Numbered from the stretch's first letter, positions 42,164 through 51,357 are shown. The stretch is 64,000 nt of DNA from Litorivicinus sp. (GCA_028339155.1 JAOLBK010000006.1:1-64000); one strand, 5' to 3'. Made by a program: numbers and translations. Notes: a model not told the origin generated them from the letters alone.

Positions 42164-43218
42164 GAGGATAATCCAAGCGCGGCTAGGATGAATGGTTTTT
42201 TCGGAGACGATAAAATAACTCTTATCGCGTCCGATAATCGAGTTTGCATCATGAACTGAGCAAATTGATCGCCGGAAAGATGCTCTGCTAAGTGCTCAAA
42301 AATTGATGGCACTACATCTGGGCGTTTTGCGATCAACTGCAATAGCAAGCCATCCATTTGAGAGAATAGGAATGAACTAGGGTACTGTCGAGGGGGTTGG
42401 CCAGATACCAGAGCTTTGGCGGTCGCAGAAGCCCAGTGCTGCATGGTTGAAAAACCATATCCCGTAGCCGCCCGCGTCATGCCCCCGCGTGTTCCAATAG
42501 GGATGCCGAGATGAGGCGTTTCAATTTTGAATCCCATTGGTATGTGCGCCGCTTCCATCCTTAATTCAATAAATTTATCCGCAAACTGCTGTTCTAGCCA
42601 TGCATGATTTAAAATTTTAAGCGCCTCAAGATTAGCTGGCCTAGTTGAGAACTCAGTGTATTCGACAAGAAGTCGGTCTTCTGACAATGGAAGCGCGTAT
42701 CGAAATCGGATGCCTGTCTTGGTTGACTCAAGATCATCCATGAGTCCTGCATGTATTAGATTATGCGGTTCAGAAAGTTTCACTTCTGTACCGTAAAAGC
42801 TTTGCGTAATTAGATGCTCCTTAATGTTCGGTGGTCGGCTATCAAATACGAACTGAGCGCTTGGTTTTTTTGTGAGCATTTCCTCTTTACGCTTCATCAT
42901 TGGATGACCATCGATCTTTTGAATTGCTTCCGTATAAAAATTACCGGCACTTCGTATGCCGTAGTGGTAAATATTTCCCGCCATAATGGTGTTTTTAGCA
43001 ATGCTGGAAATCGTCCATTTTTTTAATTCATTTTCTGGCTTTAGTTGGGCCCGCTCGCTTTCTAGAAACCAGAAGCTAAATGTTTTGTCATTTGCGTAAG
43101 CAGATCTTGGGTCGCTGATTACCAATGTTCCAGGAAGATTTGGATAATTTGCGAGTTCTCTCGCAAGTGAGAGGCCTGCTACACCTCCGCCAATAATGTG
43201 TACCCAAGGCTTATCCAT
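42154..43218 (-). CDS. crtY: Lycopene beta-cyclase
   Basis: The protein has 354 residues, a flavoprotein that converts lycopene to beta-carotene. An N-terminal FAD-binding motif, VHIIGGGVAGLSLARELA, sits at residues 6-23, followed by DKTFSFWF (43-50) and YYG-type segments; later YALPLSEDRLLVEYTEFS (196-213) and GTRGGMTRAATGYGF are classic CrtY motifs, and PIGTRGGM lines the substrate tunnel. Start ATG 43218 overlaps the crtB stop by one base (TAATG). It is somewhat shorter than plant-type cyclases but normal for bacterial CrtY. Confidence 0.94.
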   Translation of the reverse strand: MDKPWVHIIGGGVAGLSLARELANYPNLPGTLVISDPRSAYANDKTFSFWFLESERAQLKPENELKKWTISSIAKNTIMAGNIYHYGIRSAGNFYTEAIQKIDGHPMMKRKEEMLTKKPSAQFVFDSRPPNIKEHLITQSFYGTEVKLSEPHNLIHAGLMDDLESTKTGIRFRYALPLSEDRLLVEYTEFSTRPANLEALKILNHAWLEQQFADKFIELRMEAAHIPMGFKIETPHLGIPIGTRGGMTRAATGYGFSTMQHWASATAKALVSGQPPRQYPSSFLFSQMDGLLLQLIAKRPDVVPSIFEHLAEHLSGDQFAQFMMQTRLSDAIRVILSSPKKPFILAALGLSSWI

Positions 43219-44111
43219 TAGGTGGCGCAGTCAACGCCTGGACGGGGTGCGAGGCCTCGATGTAGGTTTGCGTCATGACAGGTTTGATAGCGGTGGACCT
43301 TTCGCGAAAAAATGTAAGTGATTATGCCGCGCATTGTTGTTAAGACCTTGGTCATGACAGAAGTATGTGCTCTGGGCAGCCAGATATTGTAACTGCGGCC
43401 GGCGACAATCATGCCGATCTCTCGGTATAAAAGACCTGCAACTAAAATTGCTAGCCTAGCGCGTGGCGGTAAAAAAGGGAGTCCCGCGAACCCTGATTCA
43501 TATCTAATCTCCGCTTGTTCCAATAGCCATGCTACGCCGGTTTTGATTTGTTTAGCCTGCTCATGTGTTGGCGACAGTATTTCACTTGGTGAGAGTTCGC
43601 CAACAAGAGATGAAGGTAAGTATCGGCGATTATTTTCTGCATCTTCTTTGACGTCTCGAGAAATATTGGTTAATTGCATCGCGACTCCCAGATCCACCGC
43701 GTGGTGACGCGCTTCAGGGTTGTGAACACCGAATACGTCACACATTAATAGACCCACTGTACCGGCTACTTGGTAGCAATATTGTAAGAGCTCTGTTTCC
43801 GATCGCATGCGCACATCTAAAATGTCTCCAGCAACGCCCTCGATCAGTTCAGCCAGAACATCAAGATCTATTTCTGGCGTTATCTGACCGGCTTCATTCG
43901 CAAATTGATGCGAGAAATTTTTGGTACGTATAGCGCTAAGAATTTCCTGCAGTTGCTGGTCTTTTTGCGGATTATCATTTTTGTCCGCAAGATCATCTAA
44001 GCGACGACAAATGCCATAGAGTTTGGCCGCTGATTCAAAGTGCACCCGCGAAAGAAAAAAACTCGCAAAGTGAAACGATTTTCCATGTTCCTTAAGTTCT
44101 TGTTCGCTCAT
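43218..44111 (-). CDS. crtB: Phytoene synthase
   Basis: The protein has 297 residues and condenses two GGPP into phytoene. The two aspartate-rich Mg-binding motifs are present: RRLDDLADKND near residue 36 and the second, LTNISRDVKEDAENNRRYLP, near 150-169, which matches the squalene/phytoene synthase signature. KSFHFASFFL at the N-terminus is also typical. It starts one base after the crtI stop. The normal length and complete motifs indicate an active enzyme. Confidence 0.96.
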   Translation of the reverse strand: MSEQELKEHGKSFHFASFFLSRVHFESAAKLYGICRRLDDLADKNDNPQKDQQLQEILSAIRTKNFSHQFANEAGQITPEIDLDVLAELIEGVAGDILDVRMRSETELLQYCYQVAGTVGLLMCDVFGVHNPEARHHAVDLGVAMQLTNISRDVKEDAENNRRYLPSSLVGELSPSEILSPTHEQAKQIKTGVAWLLEQAEIRYESGFAGLPFLPPRARLAILVAGLLYREIGMIVAGRSYNIWLPRAHTSVMTKVLTTMRGIITYIFSRKVHRYQTCHDANLHRGLAPRPGVDCAT

Positions 44112-45611
44112 TTATGGGTTGACCTGGGTCGTCTCCCTCGTCAGAGATTCTTGAACTAGGCGTTCAACTATTTTGGCGGATGAGATAACGCCTGGCATAC
44201 CGGCTCCTGGATGGGTTCCGGCCCCTGCAAGATATAGGTTTTCAAAACCTTCTGCTTTGTTATGAAATCTAAACCAGGCGGACTGGCTAAATAGTGGGGC
44301 AATTGAAAATCCTGATCCTTTGTAGCTCAGATAATCTTCTGAAAAATCATCAGGAGTCATCGCAAAAGGCGCTTGAATATGGCTTTTCAAGCCGGGGAGC
44401 ATAGTGCGATCGAGCGCATCCAAAATGCGCTCCCGAAGCTTCGGTTCTTCAACGTGCCAGTCGATGTTTGCACCCTGGTGAGGCACAGGTGCAAGAATAT
44501 AAAAACTGTCATGACCTGCCGGGGCAAATGAAGGATCCGTTGCTGTTGGTCGATGGATATATAGTGAGAAATCATCTGCTAAGATTTGACGATGGAAAAT
44601 ATCATCGAGGAGTTCCCGATAACGTTGGCCCATCCAAATAGTATGGTGTGCCACGTCTGTATATTTACAGTCAGTCCCAAAAAATAGTACGTAAAGTCCC
44701 ATCGAGAGTTTGGCATTATCTCGTTTAACCCGCGTACTCAAAGGTAATGAATGGTTGGGTATCAGTTCATGATAAAGATGCATTGGATCCCCATTATAAA
44801 CAACGTGATCAGCATATAAAGCGTCACCATTTTCGAGTCTCACGCCTAGGATTCTTCGTTTTTCAACAATCATTTCGGAGACTGTTGCGCCAGTCTGGAT
44901 TGTAATGCCGTGACGTCCCATTAACTCTTCGAGTGCTTTGACTAAAGCACCAGTGCCTCCCATTGCGAAATAGATGCCGTAAGCGCGTTCTAGATAATGA
45001 ATTAGGCCGTAAATGCTGGTGGTATCGAAAGGGGATCCTCCAACCAATAGTGGTTGGATTGAAAACGCTTGCCTGAGTTTGTCGTTAGAGAGGTGATGAC
45101 AGACCAAGTTCCATACAGTCCGATCGCTGCGAAGTTTCAATAGTGCTGGTATTTGCTTAACCATATTACTAAATTTATGAAAGGGTTCATGCGCAAGTTT
45201 GGAGAAGCCGACATTGAATATCGCTTTTGACTGTTTGACTAACGATTCATAGCCTTTGCAGTCTTTTGGTTCAATCCGGGCGATTTCCGTCAAGGTGTCG
45301 GCCAGCGAGCCACCATAGTCAAAATGATCACCATCAGGAAATAAGAAACGATACCAGGGCGTTAGCTCGCGAAATTCGATGTGATGTTCGCGTGTTTCGC
45401 CAAATAGTTCGAATAGTTCATCAAATAAAAATGGAGCCGTGATCACGGTGGGCCCCGCATCGTGGCGATACCCACCGTGCTCAAAAACCTGTGCTCGACC
45501 ACCGACTGTATCAAGATGCTCGATTAGATGGACATCTAGGCCAAGTGCTCTTAAACGAAGCGCAGAGGCAATCCCACCGAATCCTGACCCAATAACTAGT
45601 GCTCTTGCCAT
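44112..45611 (-). CDS. crtI: Phytoene desaturase (lycopene-forming)
   Basis: The protein has 499 residues and performs the four desaturations from phytoene to lycopene. An N-terminal dinucleotide motif, VIGSGFGGIASALRLRALG (residues 5-23), binds FAD, and HDAGPTVITAPFLFDELF (51-68) follows. The C-terminal bacterial phytoene dehydrogenase signature reads NLYLAGAGTHPGAGMPGVISSAK near residues 460-482. Its stop is adjacent to the crtB start and its start shares one base with the crtE stop region. Confidence 0.96.
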   Translation of the reverse strand: MARALVIGSGFGGIASALRLRALGLDVHLIEHLDTVGGRAQVFEHGGYRHDAGPTVITAPFLFDELFELFGETREHHIEFRELTPWYRFLFPDGDHFDYGGSLADTLTEIARIEPKDCKGYESLVKQSKAIFNVGFSKLAHEPFHKFSNMVKQIPALLKLRSDRTVWNLVCHHLSNDKLRQAFSIQPLLVGGSPFDTTSIYGLIHYLERAYGIYFAMGGTGALVKALEELMGRHGITIQTGATVSEMIVEKRRILGVRLENGDALYADHVVYNGDPMHLYHELIPNHSLPLSTRVKRDNAKLSMGLYVLFFGTDCKYTDVAHHTIWMGQRYRELLDDIFHRQILADDFSLYIHRPTATDPSFAPAGHDSFYILAPVPHQGANIDWHVEEPKLRERILDALDRTMLPGLKSHIQAPFAMTPDDFSEDYLSYKGSGFSIAPLFSQSAWFRFHNKAEGFENLYLAGAGTHPGAGMPGVISSAKIVERLVQESLTRETTQVNP

Positions 45612-46528
45612 TATGCGGCGGCCTTTCTGAAAGTTGGATATTTATGATGAAGTGCTTCGATGAGGACCTCGAAAGCCTCGGCGGGAACATCGGAAAGGTT
45701 CGCGACTGACTCACGGGCATTGGTTAAGTGCCATTCGAAACGGGCGCGTAGCTCTGATTCAATATCTATTTGATCGCCACTATTTTCTTGAATGACCCAG
45801 TAACCATTTAAGCGTTGGCCGTAATCATCTTCTCGATCGTTTAAGTCGTCTGCCAGTTGGTACGCAATGCCAATAGACGACGCGCCACTGAGGATATTCG
45901 TCACTTGATCATCTGTGCCGCCATTCACCAATAAAATCATGGCGATTGGAAGACCGAGGAGCGGCCCACTTTTATGGCGCACGATCTGTTCATATTGTGC
46001 AAGTGAGAGAAGACTGCCAGGGGTCCATTGACAGTCTAAGGCCTGGCCTGCAGCCATGGTGCTCACCCCTCTGGATAACATAATTGTTAGCCTAGCGAGA
46101 TGGTAACTGTAAGGTTCAGGAAGCATTGCTAATTGTTCGAAAGCTGCGGCGATCATATTGTCACCAAGACAAATAGCTGTCGATTCACCAGCTAGGTCCC
46201 ATATTGCAGTAGAGCCCCGGCGAATAGAGTCTTGATCTTGAATGTCGTCATGGATCAGAGAGGCTTGATGAAGGAGTTCTACGCTTGTTGCGATGGGAAG
46301 CCTTACGGAGTCGGGGAGGGCGAGCTTAATACCAGCGGCCAAAGCCAAGAATGCTCGTGTTCGTGAACCGCCAGAGTTTAAATGCGTTTGGAATAGTTTA
46401 TTGAGACTCGTTTCATTTTCGACTGCTCGCGCGCCACACTTTTTAAGTCGCAGCTCAAGATTTGTTAGATCTTGTGTCAAAATTGCGCATTCAAATGACG
46501 GCATGTCTATCTTTCGTTTGACGTCCAT
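45611..46528 (-). CDS. crtE: Geranylgeranyl diphosphate synthase
   Basis: The protein has 305 residues and makes GGPP from IPP and allylic diphosphates, the first committed step of the carotenoid branch. The first aspartate-rich motif is SLIHDDIQDQDSIRRG (residues near 92-107), and the second is AYQLADDLNDREDDYG near 225-240. SGGSRTRAFLALAA near 52-65 is the IPP-binding region. The ATG at 46528 was kept; ATG 46504 is an alternative. It is separated from the upstream rhodopsin gene by 100 bases holding two hairpins, so its expression may be set separately from rhodopsin. Confidence 0.94.
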   Translation of the reverse strand: MDVKRKIDMPSFECAILTQDLTNLELRLKKCGARAVENETSLNKLFQTHLNSGGSRTRAFLALAAGIKLALPDSVRLPIATSVELLHQASLIHDDIQDQDSIRRGSTAIWDLAGESTAICLGDNMIAAAFEQLAMLPEPYSYHLARLTIMLSRGVSTMAAGQALDCQWTPGSLLSLAQYEQIVRHKSGPLLGLPIAMILLVNGGTDDQVTNILSGASSIGIAYQLADDLNDREDDYGQRLNGYWVIQENSGDQIDIESELRARFEWHLTNARESVANLSDVPAEAFEVLIEALHHKYPTFRKAAA

Positions 46529-46548
46529 CTCTGCTTCTTACTTTATGC

Positions 46549-46618
46549 ACTCCGTTTTCCAGGCACACACATCTTTCGAATGAGTGTGCCTGGAAAACGG
46601 AGTCTCACTTGAGACTCC
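46549..46618 (-). promoter_or_regulatory. Two overlapping perfect hairpins between the proteorhodopsin gene and crtE
   Basis: Hairpin A has a perfect 20-base stem (arms 46549-46568 and 46584-46603, loop of 15). Hairpin B has a perfect 8-base stem GGAGTCTC/GAGACTCC (46599-46606 and 46611-46618, loop of four). They share five bases, 46599-46603, so they cannot form fully at once in the - strand transcript, where B is made first. There is no T-run after either, so they resemble an RNA-processing or stability element, or a switch, more than a simple terminator. Confidence 0.75.
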
Positions 46619-46628
46619 GAGTTGCAAG

Positions 46629-47426
46629 TTAAGCAGTTGCTTCCTTGCTTTCCGATGTAGCGGCGTACCAGATTAGTAGGCCAAATGCGATTTTATTTAC
46701 GACGTCGGCGAGGTTATAAATAATGTTTAGAGCCTGACTAGCCGCTGCTGTTGTGTTGCCAGCATCATCGACATAAACGAAGTAGCCGAAAACATATCCG
46801 AGCGGATAAATAGCCCATCCCACCGTTACGACCCAGCGCATTGTGTTGTATGCACTTTGAACAGCTGGCGACGCTTTTTCCGACGCCATCTGGCCAGCTT
46901 CACCTGCAAATATCTCGTAAAGGATGTAGAACCAACCGAGCATTCCAATTACGAATCCAATAGTTTTGTCCATATATCCGGCTTCGCCCAAGAAACCAGG
47001 TACAAGCATTACAAGAGTACCAATAAGAAGGCGCCAGAAAATGCCGCCGGAGGCTGCGCCAATAGCTCTTAAAATCAAAAAGAATTCAATCATTAAGAGT
47101 GGCACGGTTAACAGCCAGTCAATATAACGGTAAACAGTTGGCGTTTCTCCCGTTGCGATCCAGACATCCCGCATATAAAAATAATGAACTGCGGCGATAA
47201 ATGTTACTAGACCTGACACCACGAGCGATGTCTTCCACTTTCCGTCAACGCTCTGAGTTTCCCAAAGAAAGAAGACTGTTGCAGCCATAAGAGCCATAGA
47301 GATCAGCCAAAATGAAATTCCGACGAAATCATCTGATTGAAGGTTGGCCGCCGCGAATGCGGATGACGGCAAAGCGGAAAGTAAACCAACGGGTGCCATA
47401 CCCTTGAGTAGTTTTTTTAAATTCAT
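46629..47426 (-). CDS. Proteorhodopsin, green-absorbing light-driven proton pump
   Basis: The protein has 265 residues from the ATG at 47426, chosen because GGAGG lies nine bases upstream and a signal peptide (LLSALPSSAFAAA) follows; the frame extends upstream to 47495. Seven membrane helices. Key residues in YRYIDWLLTVPLLMIEFFLI (99-118): Asp103 is the Schiff-base counterion, Thr107 the second motif residue and Glu114 the proton donor, giving the DTE signature of proton pumps. His81 corresponds to the counterion-complex His75 of green proteorhodopsin, and Leu111 to tuning residue 105 (Leu means green). Lys245 in VVNKIAFGLL binds retinal. All genes for retinal follow in the same direction. 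Confidence 0.98.
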   Translation of the reverse strand: MNLKKLLKGMAPVGLLSALPSSAFAAANLQSDDFVGISFWLISMALMAATVFFLWETQSVDGKWKTSLVVSGLVTFIAAVHYFYMRDVWIATGETPTVYRYIDWLLTVPLLMIEFFLILRAIGAASGGIFWRLLIGTLVMLVPGFLGEAGYMDKTIGFVIGMLGWFYILYEIFAGEAGQMASEKASPAVQSAYNTMRWVVTVGWAIYPLGYVFGYFVYVDDAGNTTAAASQALNIIYNLADVVNKIAFGLLIWYAATSESKEATA

Positions 47427-47466
47427 CGTTGTGCCTCCCCAGGCATTGGAAAAAGTAACTATGTTT

Positions 47467-47495
47467 CTTTTATTGATTCGGCTCCATCCATTCAA
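47467..47495 (-). promoter_or_regulatory. Possible promoter of the proteorhodopsin gene
   Basis: On the - strand TTGAAT (47495-47490) and TAAAAG (47472-47467) are separated by 17 bases, 40 bases before the start codon. The -10 match is weak, so the call is tentative. Confidence 0.3.
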
Positions 47496-48085
47496 TTCTT
47501 TTTGATAAAATCGAGGGCAGTGTTTTACTGAATCCTTAATTTTTCAAAACAGCGCCGTTTTCCATGCCGACGCCCATTACCTATATCATATCTTTTGTCT
47601 TGGACAAAAGGTGGAAAATTTTCCATTTTTGAAAATGGATCCTTTCTGACTCTGATTCGCTTAAATAAGACAGCTAAACTCTTGTTTTTACCAATCCAAC
47701 GATCCTTGAAAGCCTATTTTTTAGAGGTTTTTTGATTTTTTGTATCAATAAGTTTTGAGAAATGATCAAAATAGCATCGCTATATAGGGCCTAACAAATT
47801 GATCTGGCTAGCTACAGCTGAAATAGTAAAGGATGAATTGTGATCTGTAATTAGTCAGCGTTCTTTCCCGGAGCTTCGTCGTTAATTCGAAGGAATGGTG
47901 GTGTAATTTGCCCAGGCCACTGCCAGGAAGCGGGCAGTAATATGGCGGCGGGAGTCGTTCGTTCCTGAATTTTTTCCTAAACGGTGGGCGACTACGTCTT
48001 CATGATTTGATCCGAAAAGCAGGGCAGCTTCCGATGGTTTGGTCAAACGGTTAGACTAGAGGTCCTTTGACTGGAATTCTTACGC
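47496..48085. other. Divergent control region between proteorhodopsin and the ATP-grasp gene
   Basis: Nearly 600 bases with no supported gene. It contains three adjacent inverted repeats (separate entry) and must carry the promoters of the - strand photosystem operon and the + strand ATP-grasp operon. The distal part, 47800-48085, shows no obvious structure. Confidence 0.5.
47592..47639. repeat. Three adjacent inverted repeats upstream of proteorhodopsin
   Basis: In 48 bases there are CTTTTGTC-TTG-GACAAAAG (47592-47610), the perfect palindrome TGGAAAATTTTCCA (47612-47625) and TCCATTTT-TG-AAAATGGA (47622-47639). The second and third share CCA. Such a cluster 165-215 bases before the rhodopsin start suggests binding sites for dimeric regulators, though an RNA role is possible. 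Confidence 0.6.
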
Positions 48086-50509
48086 ATGCATGATCTCAAT
48101 AACTCAGCTATACGGTCTGCTTGGGAAACGCTGTCGGCCGCTCTTGATTTTGATAACGGTAATCAACAGGTACGATGGTCGGAGGAAGTTGAGCGTCGTC
48201 TTAAAGAGAACGGCCTAACCTATCAGGCACATACCTCTCGGGATTATGAAAGCCGTCAGGGGCAACTTGATGTTGTTCCGTATTTGATGGATGAATCCAC
48301 CTATGAGCTTTTGGCGCTGGGATTATCACAACGGGTTCGATTTTTCGAGGCTTTGCTAGCCGATCTCTACGGAGAGCGACGCCTCATAGCGGATGGTTCG
48401 ATCCCCGCTGAATTATTATTTGCGAATCCAGAGTATCTTATCGAGGTTCATGGTTTGAACCCGAATTCGCCTTGGATTAGTTTTTTAGCTCATGACTTGG
48501 TCCGTGATTCTGAGGGGCAGTGGTTTGTTTTGGGACAAAGTACGCGTGCGCCTGCTGGGTTAGGATATGTGCTTGAGCGGCGGATGATTATGTCGCGAGT
48601 GATGGGGTATTTATTACGGCGAATGTCGGTCAAGCGGTTGTCTGGTTTTTTTAGAACTTTACGTTCGTTTCTGCGTGCTGATAGCCGGGATAATGATTTA
48701 TCGATTTTGTTAACCCCGGGCCATACGGTTGAGAGCTATTTCGAGCACGCTTTTTTGGCAAATCACTTGGATTTTACGCTGGCCGAAGGAGATGACTTGA
48801 CGGTTCGAGGGAATCGCTTGATGCTAAAAACTTTGAGTGGTTTGCGCCCTGTTTCTGGCGTACTCCGCCGAGTAGTGGACAAGGATCTTGATCCATTGGA
48901 GTTGAATCCACAGAGTCGTCATGGAATCCCGGGTCTGATGGAGGTGGTTCGTTCTGGTGGCGTTCGCATGGGCAATGTGCCTGGGTCGGGAGTAATCGAT
49001 TCGCCTCTCTGGATGGGTCGATTCGATGGCTTATGTCAGAAACTCCTCGGTGAAGAATTGATTCTCAAATCGATTCCGGCTTTATGGTTTGGCGATTCTG
49101 ACGAGCATGAGGAATGTTTCTCACTGTGGCCGAATTTATTGGTTCGCCATGCGGGCGCTTATCCCACGAGCGAATCCTTTGTTGTTCATGATTTAGAGCC
49201 AATCGAGCAAGTGCGCTTACGCGCGCGGATTGAAGCTGATCCCTGCGGATGGGTTGCCTGGGCTGCTATCGACTTGGAGCGAGTTCCTGTTGCTAACGGG
49301 TCGGTCCGCGACGAGTCCCACGCCGTCATTCGCATGTACACAGCGCAATCTCAAGATAAAAAGATCGACGTTATGCCGGGGGGCTTAGCAGCTTGTAATC
49401 ATAGTGCTGCGTGGGCCCAGCTACGACCAAATACTCCAGAGCAATACAAAGATATTTGGGTCATGGGGGCGGAGCCGGACACCCAGTTGTCGATCTTTGC
49501 CGAAATGGATGTTTTTGTCATTGGATCGAATGACCAATCGATGACGCCGTCACGAGTTGCAGATGCCATGTTTTGGCTTGGTCGTTATATTGAACGAGCA
49601 GATGCATTGACCCGATTAGTGCGTGAAGTGCTTGCAGGCGTGATTGATGTCCGAACTGAAAAACAGCAAGCCGCGCACTGGTTGTTGGGCGCGCAAATAA
49701 ACACTGAAGATATAACCCTCGAAGATGCAGCTTTTGATATCCATCAGGCATTTTTTGTTCGGGATGCCCCGGGTGGATTTTCTGAGTTGATTGATGCGAT
49801 TATGCGAAATGCGCGGGCTACTCCAGATTACTTGAGTGACGACTCATGGCGAGCGTTAGTGAACTTGGAGCAGATGATTAATCGTATCGCTTGGATGAAG
49901 CGCTCGGATGCAGGACGATTACTGGATCAGGTGGATTTAATTCTGATGCAACTAGCGGCTGTCTCCGGATTGAATAATGACACAATGAGTCGGACGTATG
50001 CCAATTGCTTTATGGATATTGGACGACACTTAGAGCGGGCTAGTAAGACGCTAATTCTATTGAACTATGCGTTCCAAAGTCTAAAACCTCAGGATATCAG
50101 CCAGTGGGAGATGGTGCTGGAGGTTACTGATACTGTGATGACTTATAGGCGACGTTACAGAACACGGTTGCATCCAACTGCCATCTTGGATCTGTTGTTA
50201 TTGGACGCCGATACACCGCGTTCAATAAGTTATTTAGCGGCTCGTTTGGAAAAGTTAGTGAATACTTTGCCTGTCCAGCAGTTAGGGAGTCGTAAAACAC
50301 AGCTACAGCAGACGGCCTTTGCTATCCATGCAAATCTGCAGATGGCAGCTATAGACAATTATATGACGACACAGGGATCCGCAAAGAGACCTTTGATTGA
50401 GAATCTGGATCAGATGATTGAGCAACTCGCGGGTCTAGGTGAAGCAATCACGCTGGCATATTTTAGTCATGCTGATGTGCCTCAACATCTGGTCAAAGTA
50501 GGACGATGA
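48086..50509 (+). CDS. Circularly permuted ATP-grasp protein fused to an alpha-E domain
   Basis: The protein has 807 residues. Residues 1-470 form a circularly permuted type 2 ATP-grasp domain: DVVPYLMDESTYELLALGLSQR (62-83), LFANPEYLIEVHG, VLGQSTRAPAGLGYVLERR and GVRMGNVPGSGVIDSPL are all typical. Residues ~490-800 form the alpha-helical alpha-E domain (DUF403), with ADAMFWLGRYIERADALTRLVR (near 492-513) and CFMDIGRHLERASKT. The family is always found with transglutaminase-like proteins, as here, and is thought to join or modify peptides, but no reaction is firmly assigned. It ends in ATGA, overlapping the transglutaminase gene. Confidence 0.93.
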   Translation: MHDLNNSAIRSAWETLSAALDFDNGNQQVRWSEEVERRLKENGLTYQAHTSRDYESRQGQLDVVPYLMDESTYELLALGLSQRVRFFEALLADLYGERRLIADGSIPAELLFANPEYLIEVHGLNPNSPWISFLAHDLVRDSEGQWFVLGQSTRAPAGLGYVLERRMIMSRVMGYLLRRMSVKRLSGFFRTLRSFLRADSRDNDLSILLTPGHTVESYFEHAFLANHLDFTLAEGDDLTVRGNRLMLKTLSGLRPVSGVLRRVVDKDLDPLELNPQSRHGIPGLMEVVRSGGVRMGNVPGSGVIDSPLWMGRFDGLCQKLLGEELILKSIPALWFGDSDEHEECFSLWPNLLVRHAGAYPTSESFVVHDLEPIEQVRLRARIEADPCGWVAWAAIDLERVPVANGSVRDESHAVIRMYTAQSQDKKIDVMPGGLAACNHSAAWAQLRPNTPEQYKDIWVMGAEPDTQLSIFAEMDVFVIGSNDQSMTPSRVADAMFWLGRYIERADALTRLVREVLAGVIDVRTEKQQAAHWLLGAQINTEDITLEDAAFDIHQAFFVRDAPGGFSELIDAIMRNARATPDYLSDDSWRALVNLEQMINRIAWMKRSDAGRLLDQVDLILMQLAAVSGLNNDTMSRTYANCFMDIGRHLERASKTLILLNYAFQSLKPQDISQWEMVLEVTDTVMTYRRRYRTRLHPTAILDLLLLDADTPRSISYLAARLEKLVNTLPVQQLGSRKTQLQQTAFAIHANLQMAAIDNYMTTQGSAKRPLIENLDQMIEQLAGLGEAITLAYFSHADVPQHLVKVGR

Positions 50510-51357
50510 AATACCGTATTCGGCACAAAAATCGATACCAATACGGACAGCCTGTGAGTCTTTGCCATAGCTCGGCATGCTTGCTTCCCCGAGATACCTT
50601 AAATCAACAGGTTTTAAGTGCTCGCTTAGTGATCTTGCCGGTCGTTGATCATGTTGGAGAACGGAAGGATCTGTTTGGCAACCGATTGTCTCGGTTTTCA
50701 ATTGAAGAACTTCACAGTGATCTAATGGTATTGGCAGAGAGTGAGGTGGAAGTGCGGCCGGCCCGAAATGATGGCATCCGCCAGATTGCCTGGGATAATC
50801 TTGCGCCGATCCCACCAAAAACCCGTCTTTATTTGCGTCCAAGTTTATATGTGCCGACTGCAGGCACTGCACTCAAGGCGTTTGCTGAGAAATTTTTTGT
50901 ATCAGGCACTGACTTGCTTGATGCGATTGAGTCACTCAATGAATATATATTTAATGAATTTATTTATGACTCCGAATTTAGTGATTTAGAAACTCCTGTA
51001 AACTTCGTATTGGCAGAAAAGCGAGGGGTTTGTCAGGATTTTTCACATCTCATGCTCGCGGTACTTAGAAGTCGGGGTATAGCCTGCCGTTATGTTTCCG
51101 GCTATTTAGAGACAGATCCATTGCCAGGCCAGTCAAAACTATTAGGTGCAGATGCATCACATGCATGGATCTCCGTATTTGTGCCAGGGGCAGGTTGGGT
51201 TGATCTCGATCCAACGAATGGCCTGAGGCCCGGTGATCGTCATATTACTTTGGCTTGGGGTCGCGATTATTCTGATGTGATTCCTCTGAAAGGATTAATG
51301 ACGGGTGGGTCGAAGCACGTGCTTGACGTCTCTGTAGATGTGACGCGCTTAGAGTAA
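50506..51357 (+). CDS. Transglutaminase-like protein with bacterial N-terminal domain
   Basis: The protein has 283 residues from the ATG at 50506, which overlaps the previous stop. An N-terminal domain of ~80 residues (YRIRHKNRYQYGQPVSLCHSSACLLPRD) is the bacterial transglutaminase-associated module. The catalytic triad is seen in KRGVCQDFSHLMLAVLRSRG (Cys near residue 171), ASHAWISVFVPGAG (His near 208) and WVDLDPTNG (Asp). The fold can work as a protease or amidotransferase. Its co-translation with the ATP-grasp/alpha-E protein is the standard arrangement for this uncharacterised system. It converges on the CitE-like gene, overlapping it by nine bases. Confidence 0.92.
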   Translation: MKYRIRHKNRYQYGQPVSLCHSSACLLPRDTLNQQVLSARLVILPVVDHVGERKDLFGNRLSRFSIEELHSDLMVLAESEVEVRPARNDGIRQIAWDNLAPIPPKTRLYLRPSLYVPTAGTALKAFAEKFFVSGTDLLDAIESLNEYIFNEFIYDSEFSDLETPVNFVLAEKRGVCQDFSHLMLAVLRSRGIACRYVSGYLETDPLPGQSKLLGADASHAWISVFVPGAGWVDLDPTNGLRPGDRHITLAWGRDYSDVIPLKGLMTGGSKHVLDVSVDVTRLE

